Origin: Streptantibioticus silvisoli
GTDB lineage: Bacteria > Actinomycetota > Actinomycetes > Streptomycetales > Streptomycetaceae
DNA length: 64,000 nt
Reading direction: 5' to 3'
NCBI RefSeq assembly: GCF_027947535.2
Contig: NZ_JAAGKO020000002.1
Span: 186,001-250,000, forward strand
A program made the translations under genes and the position numbers. The notes below the pieces were generated by a model. It saw nothing but the letters and a program-made list of their open reading frames with translations, was not told the origin of the DNA and did no database searches. This document shows, piece after piece, positions 1 to 8,581 of this stretch (position 1 is its first letter; every line of letters begins with the position of its first letter).

Positions 1-349
1 GGCTCCACAGGGCAAGGTGGTGGGTAACGCCCACCCGGGGTGACCCGCGGGAAAGTGCCACAGAAAACAGACCGCCGGGGGCTCAGGCCCCCGGTAAGGG
101 TGAAACGGTGGTGTAAGAGACCACCAGTGCCCAGGGTGACCTGGGCAGCTAGGTAAACCCCACCTGGAGCAAGGTCAAGAAGGGTCGCCGCGAGGCGGCC
201 CACGCGGACGTTCGAGGGCTGCCCGCCCGAGTCCGCGGGTAGACCGCACGAGGCCGGCGGCAACGCCGGCCCTAGATGGATGACCGCCTCCCGGCGAGCC
301 GCGAGGCTCCCCGGAGACAGAACCCGGCGTACAGCACGACTCGTCTGTC
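1..349 (+). ncRNA. rnpB: RNase P RNA (bacterial type A), 5' end outside window
   Basis: This is the catalytic RNA of ribonuclease P, which trims the 5' leader from pre-tRNAs. Hallmark conserved segments are visible: gaaagtgccacagaaaacag at about 51-70, the ggtaagggtgaaacggtg segment at about 93-110, the aggtaaaccccacctggag segment at about 151-169, a tagatggatgaccgcc segment at about 273-288, and the 3' signature acagaacccggcgtacag at 317-334. The 5' start is missing, and the 3' end near 349 is estimated from the family consensus. Identification is from recognised family sequence; no covariance search was run. Confidence 0.93.
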
Positions 350-1149
350 GCTCCCAGCGACTTTGGCTCGCATCGCCCATCCGAGCTGCGGCGATGCACG
401 TTTCCGTGGTGTCCGGGGCGTACTGCTTCGCACCACGAAAGTCCCTGAAAAGTCCCTCGGACGACGTGGAAAGTGCCAGAAAACCCCCACAGATCCGGCT
501 GGTCCTCCAAGGTCACAGCCCCTGCGGGCAGCTTCGCTTCCGCGTGAGGACTCCCAGACGTGGGACATCGGAGCAGGCCCACCCTGTCGTTACGATCCGT
601 AGCGCCACCGCGCAGACGAGGGGTGTGCTTCGCGTCGGCGGTGTGACCGCTCGTTCGAGGAGTCGGCGGGAGGGGCTGGCACGATCGGGGCAGCGGGCGA
701 CTCCACGGTGCATCTGACGAGAACCGGGCGCGTTGCAAGGCGGTGGCCGGTACTGAGGACCCTGAAGCGTGCCCGCGACGCTGGGGCTACGAGCACATCG
801 GCGACCAGAAGCCGTTCCCCGACTCGCCCCTGTAGGCCACGACGGTGTGCGAGTTGTCGGAGCGGGAGGCCACGCAGTCGCACAAGCCGGCGTGTTCGTC
901 CCCGGGCCGCGGAGCGCCGCGATGCCGGCAGTCGTCACCGGTCCTCACAGCCCCTGGCCGGACTGCTGCCCGGCCAACGGAGGGTTTCCCCGGCCTGCGT
1001 GGACCTCGACCGGGTCGAGGCCGATGCGAAGGGCCTGATGACCTCGAACGTGCGGCCTCGCCGGCGAAGGGGCCAGGCCGCACGTCGGGTCGCGGTGACG
1101 GGGTTCGGCCCACCGAGGGGAGCCGTCGGCCGCGAAGGTTCTGCGGGGG
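350..1149. other. non-coding or decayed stretch between rnpB and the VCBS gene
   Basis: I find no supportable gene in these 800 bases. Reading frames on both strands overlap each other and have the arginine/proline-rich composition of shadow frames. A minus-strand frame ending at 787 has a slightly protein-like tail (a C-rich, then SDNSHTVVAYRGESGNGFW stretch), which could be the end of a decayed gene, but I do not recognise it. The position between rnpB and an accessory island would suit insertion scars. Confidence 0.4.
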
Positions 1150-3042
1150 TTATCGGGTCCTGAAGCGGCGGAAGAGGTTTCGGGCCACGTATACCCCCGG
1201 GCCGCCGAAGCCGACGATGTCGACGCGGCCGTCGCCGGTGATGTCGGCCAGGAAGCGGGGGTGCCGGTCGACCCGCCAGCCGCCCGCGTTCTCGTTGTAC
1301 CCGAAGCCGCGGCACACCAGTTGGGCCTGGTCGAACCGGCCGTCGCCGCGGTTGTGCGACACCCAGACTCCCTCGTTGCCGAAGCCGACGATGTCGGGGT
1401 TGCCGTCGCCGGTGACGTCGGCGAGGAACCGGGGGTGTTTCTTGCTCGTCCACCCCTGGGCGGTCCCGAAGTCGTTCAGGACGAGCTTCGGGGGCCCGAA
1501 TGTGCCGTCGCCGCGCCCGCGTGACACGACGACGCCGAGCGGCCCGAACCCGACGAGGTCCGGCCCTTCGGCACCGGTGGTCGGGAGCAGGAAGCGGGGG
1601 TGTTCCTCGACCGAGCTCCACCCTTGCCCGGTCCCGAAGTCGTCGAGGATGTACAGGGGTTCGGCGAACCCACCTTCCTCGTCCTGGTGGGATACCCACA
1701 CGCCGTCGTCGTGGCAGCCGACCAGGTCCAGCCTGCCGTCTCCGGTGGTGTCGGCGAGGAAGCGCGGGTGCTTGTCGGCGAGCCAGCCGCCCGCCTGCTC
1801 GCCGTGTCCGAACGCCTTCAGGACCGGTTCGTCGCCGAGCGGCGCGAACTTTCCTTCCTCGTCCTGGTGGGATACCCACACGCCGTCGTCGTGGCAGCCG
1901 ACCAGGTCCAGCCTGCCGTCACCGGTGGTGTCGGCGAGGAAGCGCGGATGCTTGCCGGCGAGCCAGCCGCCCGCCTGCTCGCCGTGCCCGAACGCCTTCA
2001 GGACCGGTTCGCCACTCGCGGGGGCGAACGTGCCGTCCTCGTTCTGGAGCGTTACCCGGACGCCGTCGGCGGCGAGGACGACGACGTCGGGTTTGCCGTT
2101 GCCCGTCGTGTCCGCGAGGGTCCACAGGTCCTCGGGGCTCGCGGAGGTTAGGGGCGGGTGCAGTTCGCGCTCTTCGTCGTCGAACGTGCCGTCGCCCCTG
2201 CTGGCCGACGTCACGGCGCCCTGCTCGGGTTTGAGTCCGACGATGTCCTCGCGCCCCGCTCCCGTGGTGTCGGCGAGGAACCGTGCGCCGGTCCCGGCCC
2301 ACCAGTTCGGCTGCCCGCCGGGAGAGCGGGTGGCCCCTTCGTTCTTCCATTCCCCGGCGTCCTCGTCGCTCCCGAACTGCTGCGCGACCAGCAGCATGTT
2401 GCTGAAGGACGGCGTCGCGCCGGGTGCCGGCCGCAGCGCGGTCGAGGGCGTCAGCCGCCAGGACCGGCGGCCGTTCCAGTGCGACAGAGCTGCCCAGTCC
2501 AGCACGAGGTCGCTGGTGCGCTCGGGCTCGGCCGGCACGAACCGCCACCGCTGGCTCTCCGCGCTGTCGTCGTGCTCGCGCAGGACGATCCGGGTGCCGT
2601 CCGCGCGGGGCGCGTCGAGATCGGGGTCGGGGTCGGGGTCGATATCGGGGTCGAGGTCGAGGACGCTGCCGTCGGTCGCGCCCTCGATGAAGTACAGGCC
2701 CGCTTCGCCCTCGACGGGGACGACGTGCCATTGCTGGCTCTGACTGCCGGTGGCGGCGTCCGACTGGCGGACACCACGGCCGGTGGCGGCGGGGTTGTCG
2801 AGTACCTGGCCGCTGTCCGCGTTGCGGATCACGTAGGCCGGGTGCTCCGCTGCTTCCTCGCTGTCCCCGCCGCCCGCGTCCTGTACGGGGGCGAGCTGCC
2901 ACTGCTCCGGGCTCGGGCCGTCCTCGGGGAAGTCGCGGACGACGAGCGCCCCCTCCGCGCTCGGCGCGGCCTCGGTGCCGAGAGGCGTCCCCGTGGCGGC
3001 GTTGACGATCTGCAGCTTCAGTTCTTCGACGGGCACGGGCAT
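1150..3042 (-). CDS. ricin-type lectin domain plus VCBS/FG-GAP repeat protein
   Basis: 630 residues. About residues 1-170 form a ricin-type beta-trefoil lectin region, with Q-x-W elements (EQWQLAP, SQQWHVVP, SQRWRFVP) and a short Asp-Pro tract near 150-160. From about 230 to the end there are VCBS/FG-GAP repeats of the form HPRFLADTTGDGRxDLVGF, which usually build a calcium-binding beta-propeller. Two repeats of about 60 residues are almost identical (see the repeat entry). No signal peptide or membrane segment is visible. The start has a GGAGGGG ribosome site 8 bases upstream. The gene lies 67 bases downstream of the lectin-like gene on the same strand, so the two are probably co-transcribed, and both diverge from the aerolysin-like gene. 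A glycan- or cell-surface-binding role is inferred. Confidence 0.85.
   Translation of the reverse strand: MPVPVEELKLQIVNAATGTPLGTEAAPSAEGALVVRDFPEDGPSPEQWQLAPVQDAGGGDSEEAAEHPAYVIRNADSGQVLDNPAATGRGVRQSDAATGSQSQQWHVVPVEGEAGLYFIEGATDGSVLDLDPDIDPDPDPDLDAPRADGTRIVLREHDDSAESQRWRFVPAEPERTSDLVLDWAALSHWNGRRSWRLTPSTALRPAPGATPSFSNMLLVAQQFGSDEDAGEWKNEGATRSPGGQPNWWAGTGARFLADTTGAGREDIVGLKPEQGAVTSASRGDGTFDDEERELHPPLTSASPEDLWTLADTTGNGKPDVVVLAADGVRVTLQNEDGTFAPASGEPVLKAFGHGEQAGGWLAGKHPRFLADTTGDGRLDLVGCHDDGVWVSHQDEEGKFAPLGDEPVLKAFGHGEQAGGWLADKHPRFLADTTGDGRLDLVGCHDDGVWVSHQDEEGGFAEPLYILDDFGTGQGWSSVEEHPRFLLPTTGAEGPDLVGFGPLGVVVSRGRGDGTFGPPKLVLNDFGTAQGWTSKKHPRFLADVTGDGNPDIVGFGNEGVWVSHNRGDGRFDQAQLVCRGFGYNENAGGWRVDRHPRFLADITGDGRVDIVGFGGPGVYVARNLFRRFRTR
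1674..2011 (-). repeat. 180-bp tandem duplication inside the VCBS gene
   Basis: 1674-1831 and 1854-2011 are nearly identical at a period of 180 bases, with only a handful of mismatches (for example at 1741/1921 and 1768/1948). Each copy encodes one 60-residue VCBS repeat unit. Older repeats in the same gene are clearly more divergent, so this is a recent in-frame repeat expansion. Confidence 0.9.
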
Positions 3043-3109
3043 CGTGGTGCCCCCTCCAGGTGGCGCGGGCGTTGGCTCGGGACGGCTTCGGTGCGGCGGC
3101 GGCCGCGCA

Positions 3110-3829
3110 TCACGTGAAGACGTGGTGGTAGGGGACGTTCCACTCGCTGGGCAGCCGCGGGTAGAACGTGTTGATGACCGTCCCCGTGAAGTCGCCGCCC
3201 CAGTTGTAGGTGACGCGCACCTCGCTGTCGGCCGTCACCGCGTGGTCCTTGAACCCGAGGATGACGTCGGGGTGGGTGATCGGCACGAAGGTGATCCCGC
3301 CCCACGGCGTCACCGTGACGACCCACAACTGGGTGTCCTCGGGCGCGCCGTTCCTCCCGCGCCACTTGTCGCCGACCTTGTCGGGCAGACCCACCTGGAC
3401 GGTGTCGGCCGTGCTCTTGGGGGCGTCCTGGTGGACGGTGACGCGCCGGCGCTGCGGCTTCGGCGCGCCGTCGTCGCCGCGCCCGGCGTCGGCTTCGCCC
3501 GCACCGGCGGGGGCGGGGGTCACCTGGCCCGCGGCGCTCTCGATGAAGTACAGCGGCCGCTGGCCGAAGAAGCCGGCGGGGGTGATGTACCACAGGTGGC
3601 CCTGGGCCTCCTTGGTGTCCGGGTCCAGCGCGGTGGCCAGTTTGACCCCCTTGTCATGGCTCTCCTCCTTCAGTTCGGCGGGCCGCAAATAGCCGCCGTT
3701 GAAGGCGTGGACGAGCATGACCGGCCGGTTTTCCAGCAGCGCCGCCACGATCGCGTTGTCGTAGCTGTTCACCGCCACCGGCCCGCCAACCACCAAATTC
3801 GACATGGCCGTGCGCTCTTGGGTGTACAT
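3110..3829 (-). CDS. ricin-like (beta-trefoil-like) protein of unknown function
   Basis: 239 residues. The first half carries elements reminiscent of ricin-type domains (YDNAIVAALLENRPVMLVHAF, then GHLWYITPAG and RPLYFIESAAG), followed by a Pro/Ala/Gly linker near 105-125. A second domain contains NWGGDFTGTVINTFYPRLPSEW. No signal peptide is visible. The start at 3829 is preceded by GGTGAGG at good spacing; an internal ATG at 3805 is the alternative. It is the first gene of the minus-strand pair and faces the pore-former gene across a 406-base divergent region. A role as a lectin partner is inference. Confidence 0.7.
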   Translation of the reverse strand: MYTQERTAMSNLVVGGPVAVNSYDNAIVAALLENRPVMLVHAFNGGYLRPAELKEESHDKGVKLATALDPDTKEAQGHLWYITPAGFFGQRPLYFIESAAGQVTPAPAGAGEADAGRGDDGAPKPQRRRVTVHQDAPKSTADTVQVGLPDKVGDKWRGRNGAPEDTQLWVVTVTPWGGITFVPITHPDVILGFKDHAVTADSEVRVTYNWGGDFTGTVINTFYPRLPSEWNVPYHHVFT

Positions 3830-4235
3830 AGCGGAAACCTCACCTGTTCCGATGTGGAGAAATGCACGTCGCTCGCTCGGCTCATTGCTTCATCGCGCGT
3901 AATCCCGCAGGCTCAACCGCTCTCGTCCCATGAGGCTGCGGAATTGATGAGATGGCCGAACCGGATACTTTCACCTGCGTCGACGGTGACGTCGCGGCAT
4001 CGGCGGGCAGGACAGCTGGAAAGCATGGACGGTGCTGGGTGGCGCTTCAACGTACTTGCGCACAGTGCGAGTTGAGAACCCTCGCCGATCACGGTCACCC
4101 GATTGGATGAACGCGCAGAGCCACCGTTTGGGCGGTGGAGTCCGCGGCAATTGTCACTGACGGGACACGCGCAGATTCCTGTTGCCGATCTGTCGTTCGC
4201 GAGCCCATTTCGACCGGATCAGTCGAGGACGGGAA
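3830..4235. promoter_or_regulatory. divergent intergenic region of the lectin/pore-former cluster
   Basis: These 406 bases separate the minus-strand lectin pair from the plus-strand pore-former operon and must hold both promoters. The stretch is noticeably less GC-rich than its surroundings, for example around 3890-3970 and 4140-4235. I could not fix a confident -35/-10 pair or a long palindrome. Confidence 0.5.
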
Positions 4236-5336
4236 ATGCCTTCCAACGCGTACAATCTGGAACGGGCCAAGCGCCAGCCGCTGACGAAGAGGAACCTGCG
4301 GGAACTCAATATCGAGCAGACCTGGCAGTCTGTCCTGGACCACCCCAACCTGGTCTACGTCGACGATTACGGGACGCGGCACAAGCCGGTCGGGTTCTCC
4401 TTGAACAAGTCGAGCTTCGGCGCGTTCCCCGGATCCGCGTTCAAGCTGGGCTGGCTCGCCTACCTGAACCTCGGCGAGCCGCTGATCGAGGAGCGGCGGA
4501 ACGTCAGCCAGCCGCCGCCCGAGACGTTCTCCTCGCGCACCTACGTCAACCGCAGCGAGACCGCCACGATGAAGTTCACCGACTCGGTCCAGTTCACCGT
4601 GTCGAACGAGGTGACCTGGACGCTCCAGGGCGAAACCCAGCTCACCTTCGGCGGCAGCGTCGGCGCGGAACTCCAGCTCCAGCTCCAGAACCACCTCCAG
4701 CTCGACCTCCAGGCGCAGCTCGGGACGCAGCTGGAGAACGCCATGGAGAACAAGGTCACAAACCTCGTGACCAACGAGAACAGCAAGGACGACACCGGGT
4801 CCGACACCGAGAACGGCACCGAGAACGGGGTGACGAACTCGGTGGCGAACTCCGCGTCGAGCTCGGTGACGGGCTCGACGGCCTTCACGACCACCGGCAG
4901 CGCCACCGGCAAAGCGGAGGTCAACGCCCAGTTGATGCAGGGCATCCTGGCCTCCGTCGGCGGCACCCTCACCACCAGCTGGGCGTCGAACTCCCAGATC
5001 GAGGGTGAGGTCCCGCCGGGATCGCGTGTGGAGACCATCGTCACGCAACGGCGCACCCGCAAGCAGTACACCTACGAGATCCCGGTGACGTTCTCCGGGT
5101 TGCTCGCGGTGAAGTACGACGTACCGGTGGCGGTCCTGGCTCCCCCGCAGTCCAGGGAGTACCCCGGCCTCGAATACGTGGTCGCCCGGGACCTCGGCGA
5201 CATCGACCTGGCGGGCGGCAACGGCTTCCGCATGACGGGGCTGGCCGAAGTCGTCTCCGCCCTGGAGGCCCACCACACGATGTTCGACGGCGAGAGCCTG
5301 ACCGGCAGCGAACGAGAGCTGCACAAGACGCCCTGA
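4236..5336 (+). CDS. aerolysin-like (ETX/MTX2-type) beta-pore-forming toxin candidate
   Basis: 366 residues from the ATG at 4236; an upstream in-frame ATG at 4182 lacks a good ribosome site. The centre has the pattern of aerolysin/ETX-MTX2 toxins: a strand MKFTDSVQFTVSNEVTWTLQ, then long alternating strands rich in Gln, Ser, Thr and Asn (about residues 110-250). A Ser/Thr-rich stretch (SSSVTGSTAFTTTGSATG) would suit the amphipathic insertion hairpin. After it, PPGSRVETIVTQRRTRKQYTYEIPVTFSG matches the return strands typical of the fold (a PGs...v.w.i.y.iPv.fsG-like element). No signal peptide is visible. It heads a three-gene run and lies opposite two lectin-like genes. The fold call is from pattern recognition and the toxin activity is inferred. 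Confidence 0.72.
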   Translation: MPSNAYNLERAKRQPLTKRNLRELNIEQTWQSVLDHPNLVYVDDYGTRHKPVGFSLNKSSFGAFPGSAFKLGWLAYLNLGEPLIEERRNVSQPPPETFSSRTYVNRSETATMKFTDSVQFTVSNEVTWTLQGETQLTFGGSVGAELQLQLQNHLQLDLQAQLGTQLENAMENKVTNLVTNENSKDDTGSDTENGTENGVTNSVANSASSSVTGSTAFTTTGSATGKAEVNAQLMQGILASVGGTLTTSWASNSQIEGEVPPGSRVETIVTQRRTRKQYTYEIPVTFSGLLAVKYDVPVAVLAPPQSREYPGLEYVVARDLGDIDLAGGNGFRMTGLAEVVSALEAHHTMFDGESLTGSERELHKTP

Positions 5337-5368
5337 GCAGTCGGGCTGGACAACCTGAGGTGACGACC

Positions 5369-5851
5369 ATGGTGTTCGACAACATTTTCGGCTTCGCGGG
5401 CCAGGGCGCGGGACTGTTCTCCGTGACCACCGACGGAGCCAAACCGCAGCCCGGCGCGGGCGTCGACTTCGAGGACGCCGACGACGACACCTACGACGAC
5501 ACGAGCACGAGCCTGTTCACCAGCTCGATCCACGGGGCCAACTCCCGCGCCAAGACCGTCCAGGAGACATCGCCCGAAGCGCGGGCCATCCTCGGCTTCC
5601 TCGGCTCCTTCGTCCGGACCACCCAGGCGTCGGCCGGCGCGCAGGCCCAGTACGCCCAGAACCCCGGCTCGGTCTCCGGCGCGGCATCCGCCGGCATGCG
5701 GGAGTCGAGCGCGACGGTGACCGAGCACAGCGGCCTGAAGAAGAACGAGGACCTGGAGAACATGCCGAAGAAGAGCGACTTCTCCAAGCCCCCCGAGGCA
5801 GCCAAGCCGACCGCCGAGGACCCGACCGCCCCCGACGACAACCACGCGTAG
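5369..5851 (+). CDS. hypothetical acidic protein in the pore-former operon
   Basis: 160 residues from the ATG at 5369. A GTG at 5360 is in frame, but the CTGAGG ribosome site fits the ATG better. The protein is low in hydrophobics, with an Asp-rich stretch DFEDADDDTYDDTS near 34-47 and a Lys/Pro/Ala-rich tail. I see no domain, signal peptide or membrane segment. It sits 32 bases after the pore-former gene and 32 bases before the NHL gene, which indicates co-transcription. A chaperone, inhibitor or immunity role is possible but cannot be shown. Confidence 0.65.
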   Translation: MVFDNIFGFAGQGAGLFSVTTDGAKPQPGAGVDFEDADDDTYDDTSTSLFTSSIHGANSRAKTVQETSPEARAILGFLGSFVRTTQASAGAQAQYAQNPGSVSGAASAGMRESSATVTEHSGLKKNEDLENMPKKSDFSKPPEAAKPTAEDPTAPDDNHA

Positions 5852-5883
5852 CAGCCCGGTCAGCGAACGGTGAAGGGATGACC

Positions 5884-7410
5884 ATGAGCACTGCCCACCA
5901 GACAGCCACCACCGGCGCGGCCTCCGCCCCGCCGATCAGCACGGCCGCGGGCAACGGGGTCGCGGGGTTCGCAGGAGACAACGGGCCGGCCGCCAGGGCC
6001 CAGTTGAGGAACCCGTACGAGGTCGAGGTGGACACCACTGGAGCGCTGTACGTCTGCGACTACGGCAACCACCGGGTTCGGAAGATCACGGCCGACGGGA
6101 AGATCTGCACGATCGCGGGCACGGGTGCCAAGGGTTTCAGCGGTGACTGCGGACCTGCCGTCTCGGCCCAGATGAGCATCCCGCGCGGGATGGCGGTGGA
6201 CAGCATGGGAGCCGTCTACATCGCCGATTCCGAGAACCACCGCGTCCGGAAGATCACGGCCGACGGGAAGATCCACACGGTCGCCGGCACCGGTACCAAG
6301 GGCTTCAGCGGTGACGGCGGCCTCGCCACCGCCGCGCAGTTGAACACTCCGTACGGGGTTGCGGTGGACAGCACCGGCATCCTCCACGTCGCCGATTACG
6401 GCAACCGCCGAGTTCGGAAGATCGCGACTGACGGAAAGATCATCACCGTCGCCGGCACCGGCACCGATGGGTCCGGCGGAGACGGCGGGCAGGCGGTTGC
6501 GGCCCAGCTGAGCCACCCGCGCGACGTGGAGCTGGGCCGCGCGGGCGAGCTCTACGTCGCCGATTCCGGAAGCCACACGGTCCGCAAGATCACGGCCGAC
6601 GGGAAGATCCACACGGTCGCCGGCACCGGTACCAAGGGCTTCGGCGGTGACGGCGGCCCCGCCACCGCCGCCCAGCTGGACCACCCGTTCGGGCTGGTGG
6701 TGGACCGCATCGGCACCCTCTACATCGCCGAATGGGGCAACAACAGGGTCCGGAAGGTCACGACTGACGGGAAGATCAGCACGGTCGCCGGCAATGGCAC
6801 CAAGGGCTTCGGCGGAGACGGCGACCCGGCCGCTTCGGCTCAGCTGAACAACCCGATCGGCCTCGCTCTGGATCGCGCCGGCACCCTCTACATCGCCGAC
6901 CACGTCAACCACCGGGTCCGGAAGCTCACGTTGCCGAAGAGGGCCGGGCTGCCCGAGTCCGGCACGGTGGTCTCCTGGGCCAACGTCCGCAGCAGGCTGC
7001 GAATGGCGGTCCACCGTGAGTCCACCAAGGACGGGGCCGAGATCCACCAGGCCCTGGCCACCCCCAGGGAACACCAGCAATGGCGGCTCGTCGCGGCAGG
7101 CCAGGAAGACGGCGAAACCCTCTACACCATCGAGAACGTGCGCAGCGGCAAGGTCCTGGAGATCGCCGACGCGCACGGGGCGGCCGGTGCGGTGGCCGCG
7201 CAACGCGCCTACGAAGGCGACGACGCACACCACCAGCAGTGGAAACTGATCCCGGTCAGCTCCGCGACCGACACCCCGCCGGTGTACGAGATCGAGAACC
7301 GGAACAGCGGTCTGCTCCTGCGGGTCGACACCAACGCCCGCACCGCGATCAAGCAGCACAGGGCGGAGGGCGACCACCGGGAACGGCAGTGGCAACTGCT
7401 CCCCGTGTGA
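5884..7410 (+). CDS. NHL-repeat beta-propeller with C-terminal ricin-like domain
   Basis: 508 residues from the ATG at 5884; GAAGGG lies 8 bases upstream, while the ATG at 5878 is too close to it. About residues 20-350 contain six NHL-type repeats of about 54-56 residues, each built as ADGKIxTVAGTGTKGFxGDGG, an AQL...P segment, then the strand pattern LYIADxxNHRVRKI. That is one six-bladed propeller. From about 375 onward is a ricin-type region with EHQQWRLV, HHQQWKLIPV and ERQWQLLPV repeats. No signal peptide is visible. Third gene of the plus-strand run; with the opposite-strand genes it gives this island three lectin-like and two propeller-type proteins around one pore former. Confidence 0.85.
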   Translation: MSTAHQTATTGAASAPPISTAAGNGVAGFAGDNGPAARAQLRNPYEVEVDTTGALYVCDYGNHRVRKITADGKICTIAGTGAKGFSGDCGPAVSAQMSIPRGMAVDSMGAVYIADSENHRVRKITADGKIHTVAGTGTKGFSGDGGLATAAQLNTPYGVAVDSTGILHVADYGNRRVRKIATDGKIITVAGTGTDGSGGDGGQAVAAQLSHPRDVELGRAGELYVADSGSHTVRKITADGKIHTVAGTGTKGFGGDGGPATAAQLDHPFGLVVDRIGTLYIAEWGNNRVRKVTTDGKISTVAGNGTKGFGGDGDPAASAQLNNPIGLALDRAGTLYIADHVNHRVRKLTLPKRAGLPESGTVVSWANVRSRLRMAVHRESTKDGAEIHQALATPREHQQWRLVAAGQEDGETLYTIENVRSGKVLEIADAHGAAGAVAAQRAYEGDDAHHQQWKLIPVSSATDTPPVYEIENRNSGLLLRVDTNARTAIKQHRAEGDHRERQWQLLPV

Positions 7411-7657
7411 CCGGGGTTGAGGGACCGTGCGGAACGCGTACCGGCACTGGGCCTCCGGCGCCGCTGGTGAGCGGGCTGCGGGGTCCCGGCCGCCTGGCGG
7501 GTCGGTGCCATGCGGTGGAGTGCGGAATGAACAGACCCAAGCGCCATCAGGCCGTGGTCACACGTAATGACAAGTTCGCGGTCTGAGCTGAACCGGCTTT
7601 TGTAGCGGCCCTGAAGCCGGGCAGGATCGCCTCGGCAGATGGGAGAACACAGGTCCG
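7411..7657. other. intergenic, possible IS3 left end
   Basis: No gene is supported here. The end of the stretch (from about 7587, beginning tgagctgaaccgg) precedes the IS3 orfA remnant and resembles the terminal inverted-repeat side of an IS3-type element. The matching right end was not found. Confidence 0.35.
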
Positions 7658-7771
7658 ATGCCTGCACCACGCAAGTACCCCGACGAGCTGCGTGAGCGAG
7701 CCGTCCGAGAAGTCCAGACCTCCGGTCGTCCGGTGGCCCATGTGGCGAAGGACTTGGGTATCCACAAGTGG
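7658..7771 (+). pseudogene. IS3-family transposase OrfA, N-terminal fragment
   Basis: The first 38 codons read MPAPRKYPDELRERAVREVQ and continue TSGRPVAHVAKDLGIHK. This is the characteristic N-terminal helix-turn-helix of IS3-family OrfA transposases. Homology-like sequence stops abruptly after GIHK. The frame then runs on into unrelated arginine-rich translation, and neither the remainder of orfA nor orfB is present. This is a deletion remnant, not a functional element. Confidence 0.85.
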
Positions 7772-7996
7772 GGAGCGGAGAATGGCGACAGACGGCCGTG
7801 GAGCGAATGTGGCGGCGGCGAACAGCTGCTGGGACGGCGTCGGCGGGCAAAAGCCTTACGGCCGGGCGAGTTGGGGCGGGTCGGCGGCGCCACGGTCGCC
7901 GGAACCGCTGATGGTCGCAGGAGCGCACGCAGTCCGAACGAGGTGGGACCGATGCCAGCGCGAATGCGTGGTCGGCGTCTCTCGGTCCTGCGAGGG
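7772..7996. other. unassigned sequence downstream of the IS3 stub
   Basis: The 225 bases between the IS fragment and the next gene carry no recognisable coding sequence or element end. Confidence 0.4.
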
Positions 7997-8518
7997 TCAT
8001 TCCCGGGCGGAGGCGGGGAGGCGGCCGCGGCGTGGAGCGGGGGGTGGGGCTTCGCCGTCGGCGGCGGGCCACAGGTCGATCGTCCACTCCTCGAGCACGT
8101 CCTCGGGGCCGAAGTCGCCGTATTCGGTGGCTTCTTCCGGTTGGCCGCGGCGGGCGGTGCGGATCCAGTATCCGCCGTCGGTGGGGAGGGAGAGTGGTTC
8201 GGAGTCGTCCCACTCCAGCAGGTTCCTGACCTTCAGGCGTCCGCTGGACAGCCGTATGGCGTGCGGGCCGGACACGTCCCACTCGCCGTCCGGCGCGGGG
8301 ACGGCCTGGGGCCAGGAGTTCAGCACGACCGAGGGGCGGAAGTCGTTGCCGTGCGAGTGCAGCAGGAGTCCTTCGTCCCAGAGCTTTACCAGACCGGTTC
8401 CATCGGGTTGCCGGGCGGACGCGGCGCGTGAGTAGTCCGCGTCGTGGTCGATGAGGACGAAGGTCGTGTAGGAGACGAGTGGCCGCACGTGCACGGTCCG
8501 GACGGGGGAGCGGTTCAC
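7997..8518 (-). CDS. hypothetical protein
   Basis: 173 residues starting with GTG at 8518, with GGAAGG about 7 bases upstream. The body looks like a compact beta-rich domain (VSYTTFVLIDHDADYSR, LLLHSHGNDFRPSVVL, YWIRTARRG) ending in a Pro/Arg-rich tail. No signal peptide or membrane segment is seen and I do not recognise the family. It stands alone between an IS remnant and a decayed VCBS gene, and a strong hairpin separates it from the latter. Confidence 0.6.
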   Translation of the reverse strand: MNRSPVRTVHVRPLVSYTTFVLIDHDADYSRAASARQPDGTGLVKLWDEGLLLHSHGNDFRPSVVLNSWPQAVPAPDGEWDVSGPHAIRLSSGRLKVRNLLEWDDSEPLSLPTDGGYWIRTARRGQPEEATEYGDFGPEDVLEEWTIDLWPAADGEAPPPAPRRGRLPASARE

Positions 8519-8537
8519 GGGTGACCTTCCGTGCCGA

Positions 8538-8576
8538 CCCGTCTCCGGGGGCGAACTGCTGGCCCCCGGAGACGGG
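8538..8576 (-). terminator. perfect 15-bp inverted repeat, terminator-like
   Basis: Left arm 8538-8552 (cccgtctccgggggc), spacer of 9, right arm 8562-8576, fully complementary. It lies just after the stop of the VCBS pseudogene and just before the start of the minus-strand gene at 8518. No long T tract follows, as is common in Streptomyces hairpin terminators. Confidence 0.7.
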
Positions 8577-8581
8577 TTGAG

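Noticed and set aside
787-1113. Minus-strand frame with a slightly protein-like tail in the gap after rnpB
   Set aside because: No start signal, no family match, and overlapping frames on both strands; noted only as possibly decayed sequence.
935-2743. Large arginine- or proline-rich frames on either strand across the VCBS gene
   Set aside because: They overlap the clearly coded VCBS/ricin frame, have shadow composition and match no family.
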